The notes below the pieces were generated by a model, which searched no databases, had not been told where the DNA came from, and saw only the letters and a list, made by a program, of their open reading frames with translations. A stretch of 64,000 nt of DNA from CAVYXF01 sp963772335 (lineage in GTDB: Bacteria; Pseudomonadota; Alphaproteobacteria; Rhizobiales; Rhodomicrobiaceae), in contig CAVYXF010000005.1 of NCBI GenBank assembly GCA_963772335.1, forward strand, positions 248,001 to 312,000, given 5' to 3'. The position numbers and the translations under genes are program-made. Positions 55,228 to 63,785 of this stretch are shown here, piece after piece (the first letter of the stretch is position 1; each line of letters begins with the position of its first letter).

Positions 55228-56142
55228 TCACGGTCGGATCGGTATTAGATCGCGAACCGGCATCGGGGCCATCAACTCGCTTTCGTGCCTGGCAGGTTTT
55301 ACCGATTTACTTTTGACCTCGGCGAACCGCCAACGGCTGAGATGGGTAGCGATCACCGCGTTGACAGCATGTGGATGGCTGAGCGGGGACATATGTCCGG
55401 CACCCGGAATCCACTCAATCTGCGCTCGTGGATTGACGGCGCTCAAGAGGTCGACGATTCGCCGGCTCGGGGCAGGCGAGCGGTCACCGCAGATCAGCAG
55501 CACTGGAAAGGGCAACGAGCGGAAATCCGCGATAGTCGAGGGCTCCTCGAACAGAGCGTGGAAATCCAGAATGACCTTGCCGAGCCGCTTGGTCATACTG
55601 ATCCGCGTGTCGCGCCTCATCGCGCTCCATGTGCTTTCTCCGCTCCAATAGTCGACGAAGCGCTGCATGCCCTCCCAATAGCCGCCCGTCGCGAGCGCGT
55701 GCCCAATAGCACTGGCGACCTCGTGAATTTCTCTGAACCGCTCTTGCTCCGTATCGCCGCCGCGCCGCAGCAGCTGGAACGCCGAGGGCTCAATGAGGAC
55801 GAGGCTCTCAATGAGATCCGGGCGGCGATGGGCGATATGCAAGGCAACGCCGCCGCCATAGGAGTGGCCGATAAGGTGAACCGGCCTGCCGACCTCCTCG
55901 ATCAGGTCTATAATCGGCGCGGCCTCGTCTGCGAGAGCGAATGCCTTCTCGCCGATCCAGGGATCGCTGAAGCCGCAGCCCCATTGGTCCGGCGCAATCA
56001 CCCGGAAGTCGCCGCCGATCGCCTCGATGAGGCTGGCCCAGGCCCTGCCCGATGATGCGGAGCAATGCAGGAGCACCACGGGATCGCCGGCACCACGGTC
56101 GAGATGCGCGATGCGCGGTTTTTGATCGCCCTCGGTCAGCAT
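55228..56142 (-). CDS. Alpha/beta hydrolase
   Basis: 304 residues. Strand-turn segment VVLLHCSASSGRAWASLIEA, the cap approach VIAPDQWGCGFSD, the nucleophile elbow GHSYGGGVALHIA (Ser), a likely acid in LLICGDRSPAPSRR and the catalytic His in IPGAGHMSPLSHP. Substrate not predictable. Start at 56142 overlaps the stop of the small upstream frame, suggesting coupling. Confidence 0.88.
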   Translation of the reverse strand: MLTEGDQKPRIAHLDRGAGDPVVLLHCSASSGRAWASLIEAIGGDFRVIAPDQWGCGFSDPWIGEKAFALADEAAPIIDLIEEVGRPVHLIGHSYGGGVALHIAHRRPDLIESLVLIEPSAFQLLRRGGDTEQERFREIHEVASAIGHALATGGYWEGMQRFVDYWSGESTWSAMRRDTRISMTKRLGKVILDFHALFEEPSTIADFRSLPFPVLLICGDRSPAPSRRIVDLLSAVNPRAQIEWIPGAGHMSPLSHPHAVNAVIATHLSRWRFAEVKSKSVKPARHESELMAPMPVRDLIPIRP

Positions 56143-56369
56143 TGCCTGCCCACCCTTCTGGATAGAGCGGACTCCAGGGGAGCGATGTCCCCGTCGCCGA
56201 AACCATTGCTGCTGGCCGCATGACGCGCCCAGTGTGCCCATGAGGGCGTGCTATGTGCGTCCTCGGCATCGATATCGGGATCACCGTACGCGTCTTCTTG
56301 AACCGAAGCCCCGCTGCTCGCGACAGAACGACTAAGGGCCTTTTCGGTGTTATGCGGGTTGCTCGTCAT
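56136..56369 (-). CDS. Hypothetical small acidic protein
   Basis: 77 residues from ATG 56369, which has AAGGA nine bases before it. It contains EDAYGDPDIDAEDAHSTPSW and ends in a seven-base overlap with the hydrolase start, an arrangement typical of coupled genes. I do not recognise the family. Confidence 0.45.
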   Translation of the reverse strand: MTSNPHNTEKALSRSVASSGASVQEDAYGDPDIDAEDAHSTPSWAHWARHAASSNGFGDGDIAPLESALSRRVGRQC

Positions 56370-56680
56370 TGGATGAATTCCTTGGCTTTGCGCGAACGTC
56401 GAGCACCGGTGGCAAATCAATGAAGCCGGCATTTCGTGCGTTCCGGGAAACGGCTTTTTTGACGGCGCGTCATGACGCAAGACTTGCGGAGCATGGCGGC
56501 CGAACAGGTTGCTTCTAACCCTTCAGCGTGGGAGTTTCCGTTGAAACGAGCGGGGAATTTGGATGTTGCAACATAGGAAAATGGGCGCAACGATAGCTTT
56601 TCATAGGCGATCTTGATGATCGCATCTCGGGCGATCACGGAAGGCTATTTCTATCAAACCGCCGCTATAGCCGGACCTTT
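56370..56680. other. Divergent intergenic region
   Basis: 311 bases between the small hypothetical gene and the BTAD gene, both transcribed outward. A 73-codon minus-strand frame at 56417-56638 has no coding character. Promoters for both sides are expected; none can be placed firmly. Confidence 0.45.
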
Positions 56681-57457
56681 ATGGCACAGGCGTTGACAAT
56701 TCAGTTGATGGGGGAATTCGCAGTCCTGCGGGACGGCGTGCCCGTTGCCTTGCCGCCGTCAAAGAAGACCAAGGCACTTTTGGCTTATCTCGCCCTCGCC
56801 GAGCGTCCACAGCGACGCGAGTTTCTGTGCGACATGTTCTGGGATGTCCCGGACGATCCGCGCGGGGCGCTCCGCTGGAGCCTCTCCAAAATCCGGCAGA
56901 TGCTCGACGACGAGGATCGCAAATGCATCGACGCCGACCGCCAGAGCATCCAGCTTCGCCGCGAGGCCGTTTCCATCGACGCGGCGAGCCTCAAGGGGAT
57001 GAAGCCTTCCGAGCTGGCGACGCGCCCGACTGCCGCGTTGGAGGCTATCGCTGCCACCATACGCGGCGCGTTCCTTGAGGACCTGTCCTTACCGCGCTGC
57101 CTGGAATATGAGGCCTGGCGCACCGCGCATGCGAGCGAGTTTGAGACGTTGCGGCTCGCGACGCTGCGAATCCTCGTCGAGCGGCTGACGAAGGACGATC
57201 CCGCACGCGCCCTCGAATACGCGCATACCCTGCAGCGGCTTTACCCGGAGGACGGCAACCTCGCACCTCTCATCAAATCGCTGATTGCTGCCGTCCGCGA
57301 GCGACATGCGACGGCATCGCCGCCTGAAAGCGGGAGCGATGGTCGCCCGCCGGAATCCATTACAGCCTCGCCGTCCGCCGTTGCGCCGCCACCCGCTAGG
57401 CCTGGCCCGTCAGCGACCAAACCAAGCGCTGGAACCACGCCGAGGAAGTGGAAGTAG
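56681..57457 (+). CDS. BTAD/SARP-type regulatory domain protein, C-terminally cut
   Basis: 258 residues. An OmpR-like winged helix (IQLMGEFAVLRDGVPVALPP, SKKTKALLAYLALAERPQRR, LSKIRQMLDDEDRKCIDADR) leads into a bacterial transcriptional activation domain of TPR-like helices (EYEAWRTAHASEFETLRLAT, PARALEYAHTLQRLYPEDG). The Pro/Ser/Ala-rich end reads like an interdomain linker, and the stop lies in the first bases of the polypurine tract. In related rhizobial proteins the BTAD part, an alpha/beta hydrolase, a cyclase-like domain, AAA and TPR are one chain; the missing remainder begins about 500 bases later. The fragment may still fold as a DNA-binding activator. Confidence 0.85.
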   Translation: MAQALTIQLMGEFAVLRDGVPVALPPSKKTKALLAYLALAERPQRREFLCDMFWDVPDDPRGALRWSLSKIRQMLDDEDRKCIDADRQSIQLRREAVSIDAASLKGMKPSELATRPTAALEAIAATIRGAFLEDLSLPRCLEYEAWRTAHASEFETLRLATLRILVERLTKDDPARALEYAHTLQRLYPEDGNLAPLIKSLIAAVRERHATASPPESGSDGRPPESITASPSAVAPPPARPGPSATKPSAGTTPRKWK

Positions 57458-57746
57458 ATGAGAAATAAAAAGGAAAAGAAAAAGAAGAGGAAGAAAAAAA
57501 GAAGAGAAAGAGAAAGGAAAATAGGAAGGAGAAGAAGAAGGAAATAAGAATAGAAGAAAGAAGAAGAGGTAAGGAGAGAAGATAAGAAGAGGAAAGAATA
57601 AGAGAGAAGGAAGAAGAGAAGATAATGTAGGAGAAAAAAGAGAAAGAGGAGAGTATGAAGAAGGATGAAGAGATTAGATATATAGGAGAAGGAAGAAAAT
57701 AAGGAGATAAACGATAAGAGAAAGAAGAAGAAGGAAGAATGGGTAT
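57442..57746 (+). repeat. 305-bp polypurine low-complexity tract
   Basis: On the plus strand there is one C (57712) and about 27 T in 305 bases; the rest is A and G in irregular short runs (GAAGAAGAAGG-like), with no exact unit. This is unlike everything around it, which is GC-rich. It could form triplex DNA. It may be foreign DNA, a slippage expansion, or an assembly or read artefact. Confidence 0.9.
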
Positions 57747-57760
57747 CTCTCAACGATAGG

Positions 57761-57960
57761 ACGGTGCACAACAACAAGGATGAAGGCTATACAGCGTTAC
57801 AAGCGCGGCAAGAAGGGTATCTATCAGCACGCCTCGAAGCGACACCTGCACCGCTACAAGGCAGAAAGACCCGCTAAGGCAAACGCGAGCGCCGGGGAGA
57901 CGACAAGGCTCGCACTGAAATGCTGCTGAAGGGTCCGCCGAGCAAGCCAACGCGTCCAAG
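57761..57960 (+). mobile_element. IS1595 (ISXO2-like) transposase remnant
   Basis: Three plus-strand frames give parts of the C-terminal end of an ISXO2-type DDE transposase: VHNNKDEGY, then YKRGKKGIYQHASKRHLHRY with KAE, then DDKARTEMLLKG. The (F/Y)KRG-x-KG(V/I)YQH-x6-LHRY element is diagnostic. Two or more frameshifts and the loss of the N-terminal part mark it as dead. Confidence 0.65.
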
Positions 57961-57978
57961 CAGGACATCCGCTATTGC

Positions 57979-60900
57979 GTGACACCAGACGGCGTTCGGC
58001 TTGCCTATGCGACTGTCGGCGAGGGTCCGGTGATGGTGCGCGCGCCGCACTGGATGACGCATCTCGAATATGATTGGGACAGCCCGATCTGGCGACCCTG
58101 GATCGAGGAGCTCTCCTCGAGCTATCGCCTTGTCCGCTTCGACCAGCGCTGCAACGGCCTCTCCGAGCGCGGTGTCTCGGAGGTCTCGTTCGACGCTATG
58201 CTGGGCGATCTGGAGGCGATCATCGATGTGGCGGGCATCTATCGGTTCACGCTTCTGGGTGTATCGCAAAGCTGCGCGGTGTCCGTCGCCTATGCCGCAA
58301 AGCATCCCGAGCGCGTTCGTGCCCTGATACTTTGTGGCGGATATGCCAAAGGCTGGCGTTTGCGCGGCGATAAGAACGAGATTGCGCGCCGCGAAGCCAT
58401 GAACGTCCTCATCCGCGAGGGATGGGGGCTGGACGCGCCCATGTTCCGCCAGCTTTTCACCTCGATGTACGTTCCGCACGCCACGACGGACCAGATGAGC
58501 TGGTACAACGACCTCCAGCGCCATAGTGCGACCGTTCACGATGCCTATCGGCTTCAGAACGCGATGGCCGAGATCGATGTGAGCGACCTGCTGCACAAGG
58601 TGCGGGCGCCGACCCTAGTGCTCCACGCAAGGGGCGATCTTGCCGTGCCGATCTCTTCCGGTCGCACCCTCGCCGAGCACATCCCCGGCGCAAAGCTCGT
58701 CGAGCTGCCAAGCGACAACCACATTCTGCTCAAGGGCGAGCCGGCCTTCGACCAGTTTTTCTCGGAAGTGCGCCGGTTCGTCGCCGGTACGCTCGTCGAG
58801 CAGCCGGCAATCGCCACGCCCGAAGTCGAGCTTCGCCTCGCGACCGTTCTGACGGTCGATCTGGTCGACCCTTTGCAAACCTTCGACAGCGACGATCCCG
58901 AAAGCTTCGCTTCGACCATCGACCCCTGTCTCGACCGTATCGCCGCCGAGGTCGCTGCGCACGGCGGCGTCGAGGTGCTTCGCGGCCCTGCCGACCTGAC
59001 CGCGGTTTTCGGTTCGGACGGCACGACCGAAGATCACGCACTCGCCGCATGTCGGACCGCGATTGAAATCATGGATCAGCTCAAGCGTGAGGGCGGGATG
59101 CCCCGCGCCTGCATCGCCATCGACAGCGGCACCATGATCGTGCGCTCCCAACGCGGTTCTGCCGCTGCGATCGCGGGCCCGGCTATCGCACAAACGCGCG
59201 AACTTGCGCGCTCGCTCCGGCGCAACATCGTGGTCCTCACGCGGCGGGCGCAGGAAAGCGCCGGCGGTCATATCCGTTCGACCAAGCTGGATGCCAGCGA
59301 ACTTGCCGGCCTGCCCCACGATCTTTCCCTCTACACTTTGGCAAGTGAAGACGAGGCTTTGTCCAGATGGGAGGGGCGGGCGCGTCTCGGTCTTGCGCCG
59401 ATGGTCGGGCGCCGCGCCGAGCAATTGTTGCTGCGCCAGCATTTGCGCCGCTCCGCGGGCGGGCGGGGACAGGCGGTCGGCATATTCGGCCAGGCAGGGG
59501 TCGGTAAGTCGCGTCTCGTGCACGAGCTGGTAACGTCGCAGGAAGCACAGGGCTTCTCTCTGTTCCAGGCTGGCGCGCAGGAATCGGAGCAGGCGACCGC
59601 CTATGCGCTGGTCAAGCGCCTCGTGCTCGCGCTTCTCGCCGCGGATGATCCGCTTTCCGAAGGTGCCGAGGCAACGCTCGATCACTGGCTGAAGGAGCTG
59701 GCGCTTGCCTCCTCATGCCGCACCCCTCTGCGGTTTTTGCTGGATCTCACTGGCATTGAACCGGAATTTGAGCGCCTCTCGGCTGCCAAGCGAACGGAGA
59801 GCATATGGCTCGCGGTCAGTGAGCTGATCGACCGGATTGCCGAGCGCAACAAAGCCATCTGCATCTTGGAGGATCTGCACTGGGCCGATAGCGAAAGCCT
59901 TCGAATTGTCCAGCGCATCATCGAGTGGCTGGGTGCGCGCCCGCTTATCGCCGTCCTCACCTATCGCCCGGAATTCACACCCGAATGGGCTGGCAACAGA
60001 GCGGTATCGCAGCTCGCCATCACGGGCCTCGATCAGGACGAGGCAATGGAGCTGGCGTTCTCGCTGCTCGGCTCGCGCCGGAATGGCGCGGCGCTCGCCA
60101 AGCATATCGTCGCCTCGACAGCCGGCATTCCGCTGTTTATCGAGGAGGTGATCCGAGCACTCGCCTATAAGAGCGACAGCGACAGCGATGCGGCACATCT
60201 CGAAATCCCCGCGACTGTCCAGTCGGTGATTGCCGTTCGCATCGGGCGGCTTGGGCAGGAGGCAAAGCATGTCCTCTCGCTCGCCGCCGTGATCGGCCCG
60301 AGCGTACCTGTCCCGACCCTGCAGGCGATGCTGCCGGACATGGCCGAACAAAGGCTCGACGACATTTTGGAGCGCTTGTGCCAGGCTGATTTCCTCTATG
60401 AGGCGAAGCGTGTCCCAAGCCGGATGCTGGCGTTCAGGCATGTGCTTATCCAGCGGGTCGCCTATGCCGCGCTCACCCAGGCCGCCCGCGCACAGCTCCA
60501 TGCGCGCTTCATGGCGCTGCTGGAGCAGGATTACCAACCCGAAAGCGGCGAGCATGCCGAGCTGATCGCGGAACAGGCCGAGCGGGCGGGTCTGAGTGAG
60601 AAGGCCGCTTCCTATCTGCTCGCCTCGGCCAGGCGCGCCCTGCGCCGCGCCGCCAATCACTCCGCTGCCGATTTCGTCAAGCGCGGCCTTACGGCAGTCA
60701 GCCGGCTTTCGGATCCGCGTCTTCGCGACCGGCTGGAGCTGGAATTCCGCAAAGTCGAGGGCGTCGCCCTCATGGCGACCGAAGGCTGGGGATCACAGAA
60801 AGTGCTCTCGGCGTTCAGGCGCGCCGAGGAGCTGTGCGGCGGTCTCGATGATCCGCGCGAGCTTTTCACCGCGCTTCGCGGACTCGGCCAGTACTACATG

Positions 60901-61800
60901 ATCAGTGGTCAGCCGAAGGAAGCCCAGACGATTGCCGAGCGCTGCTCGCATATTATTGCATCGCCGGACGACGCCATTGAGATCGAGACGTCCCACATGT
61001 TCTGGACCAACGGTCTGTTCATGGGCGACTACGGGTGTTCGATCGAACATGCCGCGCGGGGCGAAGCGCTCTATCGCGCGGAAACGCATCACCCCCTCAC
61101 ATTCCAATATTCCGGACATGATCCTGGCGTGTGCTGCCGGATATTCAGCGGATTGGCCTATGCCCTCAAGGGGCATCTGGAGGAAGGAGAGCGCTCGCTC
61201 GTCGAGGCCGACGCGCTGGCGGAGCGCCTTGAGCATCCGCTCACCACCGCGCTCACTTATTGGGCCCACAGCTTTTACGCCATTTTGCAGGGCGATGCGG
61301 CGGCGGCGCTACGCTGGGGGGAGCTGGAGATTGCGCTGTGTGAGCAGCAGGCGTTACCGCTTCTCTCCTCGCAAGGCTTGTTTCAGGCCGGTTGGGGTTT
61401 GTTTCATCTCGGCGAGCACCTGGAGGGCCTGCATCGCATGCGACGCGGTATCGAGGGCATCAAGTCGACGGGTGCGGAGATGGGCCTGCCCTACTATCTC
61501 GCGCTCCTGGCCGAAGCCCTCGGCAAGGCTGGCGATGCGCAGGAGGCGCTGAAGCTCATCGACCACGCACGAGAAAGCGCGTTCAGCAACGGCGCCGAAC
61601 TTCAAGCCCCCGAGATGCTGCGAATCAAGGCCGAACTTTTGGCAAGCACCAACAGAAGCAGCGCGCGGGAGCAGGAGCATCTCCTCACCCTTGCGCTCGA
61701 TCTGGCGCGCGGACAGCAGGCAGGTCTTTCGGAGCGGCGCTGCCGTTCGGCGCTGGAGCGGCTCGCGCAGAATGGCCGCGCGCAGCAACGGCCGGAGTGA
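57979..61800 (+). CDS. Alpha/beta hydrolase - cyclase-homology - AAA ATPase - TPR signalling protein
   Basis: 1273 residues. 1-270: alpha/beta hydrolase fold (QRCNGLSERG, elbow LLGVSQSCAVSVAYAAKHPE, so GxSxS rather than GxSxG; His in LPSDNHILL). 285-455: class III cyclase homology domain (VLTVDLVD, VLRGPADLTAVFG), with degenerate catalytic positions, probably inactive. 470-830: AAA/STAND ATPase with MVGRRAEQ, Walker A GIFGQAGVGKSRLV and Walker B ICILEDLHWAD. 870-1273: TPR-like helices. The GTG start at 57979 is simply the first usable codon: the frame is open back to 57920 and reads KQDIRYCVTPDGVRLAYATV, the family's usual domain start, so this is the 3' part of a longer gene whose BTAD part lies before the insertion. 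Confidence 0.88.
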   Translation: MTPDGVRLAYATVGEGPVMVRAPHWMTHLEYDWDSPIWRPWIEELSSSYRLVRFDQRCNGLSERGVSEVSFDAMLGDLEAIIDVAGIYRFTLLGVSQSCAVSVAYAAKHPERVRALILCGGYAKGWRLRGDKNEIARREAMNVLIREGWGLDAPMFRQLFTSMYVPHATTDQMSWYNDLQRHSATVHDAYRLQNAMAEIDVSDLLHKVRAPTLVLHARGDLAVPISSGRTLAEHIPGAKLVELPSDNHILLKGEPAFDQFFSEVRRFVAGTLVEQPAIATPEVELRLATVLTVDLVDPLQTFDSDDPESFASTIDPCLDRIAAEVAAHGGVEVLRGPADLTAVFGSDGTTEDHALAACRTAIEIMDQLKREGGMPRACIAIDSGTMIVRSQRGSAAAIAGPAIAQTRELARSLRRNIVVLTRRAQESAGGHIRSTKLDASELAGLPHDLSLYTLASEDEALSRWEGRARLGLAPMVGRRAEQLLLRQHLRRSAGGRGQAVGIFGQAGVGKSRLVHELVTSQEAQGFSLFQAGAQESEQATAYALVKRLVLALLAADDPLSEGAEATLDHWLKELALASSCRTPLRFLLDLTGIEPEFERLSAAKRTESIWLAVSELIDRIAERNKAICILEDLHWADSESLRIVQRIIEWLGARPLIAVLTYRPEFTPEWAGNRAVSQLAITGLDQDEAMELAFSLLGSRRNGAALAKHIVASTAGIPLFIEEVIRALAYKSDSDSDAAHLEIPATVQSVIAVRIGRLGQEAKHVLSLAAVIGPSVPVPTLQAMLPDMAEQRLDDILERLCQADFLYEAKRVPSRMLAFRHVLIQRVAYAALTQAARAQLHARFMALLEQDYQPESGEHAELIAEQAERAGLSEKAASYLLASARRALRRAANHSAADFVKRGLTAVSRLSDPRLRDRLELEFRKVEGVALMATEGWGSQKVLSAFRRAEELCGGLDDPRELFTALRGLGQYYMISGQPKEAQTIAERCSHIIASPDDAIEIETSHMFWTNGLFMGDYGCSIEHAARGEALYRAETHHPLTFQYSGHDPGVCCRIFSGLAYALKGHLEEGERSLVEADALAERLEHPLTTALTYWAHSFYAILQGDAAAALRWGELEIALCEQQALPLLSSQGLFQAGWGLFHLGEHLEGLHRMRRGIEGIKSTGAEMGLPYYLALLAEALGKAGDAQEALKLIDHARESAFSNGAELQAPEMLRIKAELLASTNRSSAREQEHLLTLALDLARGQQAGLSERRCRSALERLAQNGRAQQRPE

Positions 61801-62174
61801 GAGCGAGCCGGCCTTGTCGCAGGCCGCCTTACGCCTCAACCACTAAAGTCGCGGAGTCGGGAGGTCCCGCCGCTTTGCCCCTTGGCGCAGATGTCGACAT
61901 CATTATGCGCTCCTTGCAGTCCAGCTGTCGACTCCTCTTGTTGCGAATGTCCGAGATGAGGCGAACTCGGCCGAGAAGCCAATCTGCAGGCGAGCATGCT
62001 CGACACGGAAAAGGGCTTTTCACCATCGTCCCTTGCCGGAGGGGAAGCCGACCCGTGTCGGCCCCGGCTTCAGGCCGGCGATCTCCGATCTCGACCAACT
62101 CCACCGCGGTGAAAAGAGATATACCATGACGCGTGCCCACGGCGCGCCAGAGCTCGTGGGGACATCCATTCTTT
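61801..62174. other. Intergenic region without a supported gene
   Basis: 374 bases between convergent genes. A minus-strand frame at 61829-62140 is open but shows no domain, repeat or ribosome site. Nothing else recognised. Confidence 0.45.
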
Positions 62175-62711
62175 TCACTTAAGCGAATTGCTTGTCGGAT
62201 TTTGTCTATTGGCGTGTTTCCAGGTTACTGTCCCGACGCCTCCGCTGGATGCCGTGGCGGTAATGTATTTGAGTTCGTCGTTGCCAAAGGCCACAATCAA
62301 CCGCTTTTGTTCGGTCCCGATCCAATTGGGGAATGTTGCGCTTTCAACTTTGAAGGTGAGCGCTTTCTCGCTTGAACTTACCGAATAGGTGCCGATCATG
62401 GCGATGCTTCTGCTGACGACGGCCTTGTTTTCCTCCGCCGTCCCGCCGGCGCGATTGCCAGAGGCGAATTTCGGCAAGTCAGCCCCGATGATCGTCAGCA
62501 TGAAATGCCCATCGCGGTCCAGGCATATCATGCCCTTCGCTCCGGGGCCAAATTGATCGGTCTTGGTTCCATCCTTTTCGCTGACTGAGGAAATCAGCTC
62601 CCATGTTCCGGCCAAGTCGTTTGACGTCTGGGCCGAGGCGGCCGAATGAGGCGATGCTGCTACTACCGGAAACAACCACATAGCCAAAGAAAATCTCAAA
62701 AGCTGGCGCAT
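62175..62711 (-). CDS. Exported lipocalin-like domain protein
   Basis: 178 residues with a signal peptide (LLRFSLAMWLFPVVAASPHS). The domain begins LAGTWELISSVSEKDGTKTD and runs through GMICLDRDGHFMLTII, MIGTYSVSSSEKALTFKVES, as in the Lipocalin_5 family of small beta-barrel proteins; the ligand is unknown. ATG 62711 follows GAGGAAAAC. Divergent from the LysR gene, which may control it. Confidence 0.82.
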   Translation of the reverse strand: MRQLLRFSLAMWLFPVVAASPHSAASAQTSNDLAGTWELISSVSEKDGTKTDQFGPGAKGMICLDRDGHFMLTIIGADLPKFASGNRAGGTAEENKAVVSRSIAMIGTYSVSSSEKALTFKVESATFPNWIGTEQKRLIVAFGNDELKYITATASSGGVGTVTWKHANRQNPTSNSLK

Positions 62712-62791
62712 GTTTTCCTCCGACCGAGCGCGTTGCAGCATTCTTCATTGCTCCACACTCGGTCCAAATCGTTATAAGAAGAACTATCCAA

Positions 62792-62813
62792 TTTCCTTTA
62801 TGCGTATAGGAAA
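62792..62813. promoter_or_regulatory. Inverted repeat in divergent LysR promoter
   Basis: TTTCCT-N10-AGGAAA, immediately before the LysR start (62820) and 81 bases from the lipocalin start. A T...A dyad in this place is what a LysR regulator uses for autoregulation and control of its divergent target. Confidence 0.45.
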
Positions 62814-62819
62814 ACGCCT

Positions 62820-63785
62820 ATGGCCAAGCCGCGCTTGAATTGGGAAAATCGCATCGGCCGGCGGATGCGGCTGCGTGATCTTCACATGTTCGCGGTCGTC
62901 GTGGAGTGGGGCAGCATGACCAAGGGCGCCTTGCATCTCGGCATGTCTCAGCCCTCGGTGTCGGAAGCGATCGCGAGCTTGGAAGACGCGCTGGAGGTTC
63001 GCCTTCTTGACAGAACCACACAAGGGGTCGTCCCGACGCTCTACGGTCGTGCTTTGCTAAGACGCGCCGAGGTCGTTTTCGACGAACTCAAGCAGGGCGT
63101 CCGAGAAATTGAATTCCTGGCGAATCCCGCCGCCGGAGAAGTCAGGATTGGTTGCCCCGAGTTGTTGGCGGCAGGCTTCGTTGCGGCCGTCATCGACCGA
63201 TTATCCCGTCAATATCCAAAAATAACCGTCCATGTGGTCGTGGCGCAAACCGGCGAACAGGAATTTCGGGAATTGCACGAGCGTAGCGTAGACCTTCTGC
63301 TGGGAAGGCTTTTTAAGCCTTTGGCGAACCAGGATGTGGCCGTGGAAAGCTTATGCCAGGACAGATTCTTCGTGGTGGCCAGTGCTCAAAGCCGCTGGGC
63401 GCGGCGGTCCGAAATTGCGCTTGCCGAGCTCATGGAAGAATCGTGGATCCTCTTTCCGAAAGGCAGCGTTTCCGGTTCTTTTATCGAAGAGGGCTTTCGA
63501 GCACACGGTCTGGAATTGCCGGAACAAACGCTCACCTCGTTCTCGATGCAACTGCGCTTTCACTTACTTGCGACCAGGCGCTTTTTGACGGTGCTCCAGG
63601 GGTCCGTGCTGCGATTTAATGCCGAGCGTTGGTCGCTCCGGGCATTGCCGATTGACCTGCGCATCCAACCCGTGCCAATCGGAATCTTTACCCTCAAACA
63701 CCGAACCCTCAGTCCAACCCTTGAACCATTCATAGAACAGGCACGAGAGGTTGCAAAACAACTATCGACAGTAGCCAGTCTGTAG
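62820..63785 (+). CDS. LysR-family transcriptional regulator
   Basis: 321 residues. Winged helix-turn-helix at the N-terminus (LRDLHMFAVVVEWGSMTKGA, LHLGMSQPSVSEAIASLEDA, LEVRLLDRTTQGVVPTLYGR) and the two-lobed effector domain (EVRIGCPELLAAGFVAAVID, DLLLGRLFKP, DRFFVVASAQSRWARR, ESWILFPKGS). The effector cannot be told; aromatic or dicarboxylic acids are usual. Divergent from the lipocalin-like gene. Confidence 0.92.
   Translation: MAKPRLNWENRIGRRMRLRDLHMFAVVVEWGSMTKGALHLGMSQPSVSEAIASLEDALEVRLLDRTTQGVVPTLYGRALLRRAEVVFDELKQGVREIEFLANPAAGEVRIGCPELLAAGFVAAVIDRLSRQYPKITVHVVVAQTGEQEFRELHERSVDLLLGRLFKPLANQDVAVESLCQDRFFVVASAQSRWARRSEIALAELMEESWILFPKGSVSGSFIEEGFRAHGLELPEQTLTSFSMQLRFHLLATRRFLTVLQGSVLRFNAERWSLRALPIDLRIQPVPIGIFTLKHRTLSPTLEPFIEQAREVAKQLSTVASL

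Noticed and set aside
57241..57777. Long hydrophobic minus-strand frame rich in Leu, Phe and Ser
   Set aside because: It is the complement of the polypurine tract; the composition follows from the tract, not from selection for a membrane protein.
61829..62140. 103-codon minus-strand frame
   Set aside because: Open by GC bias; no domain, start signal or conserved pattern.
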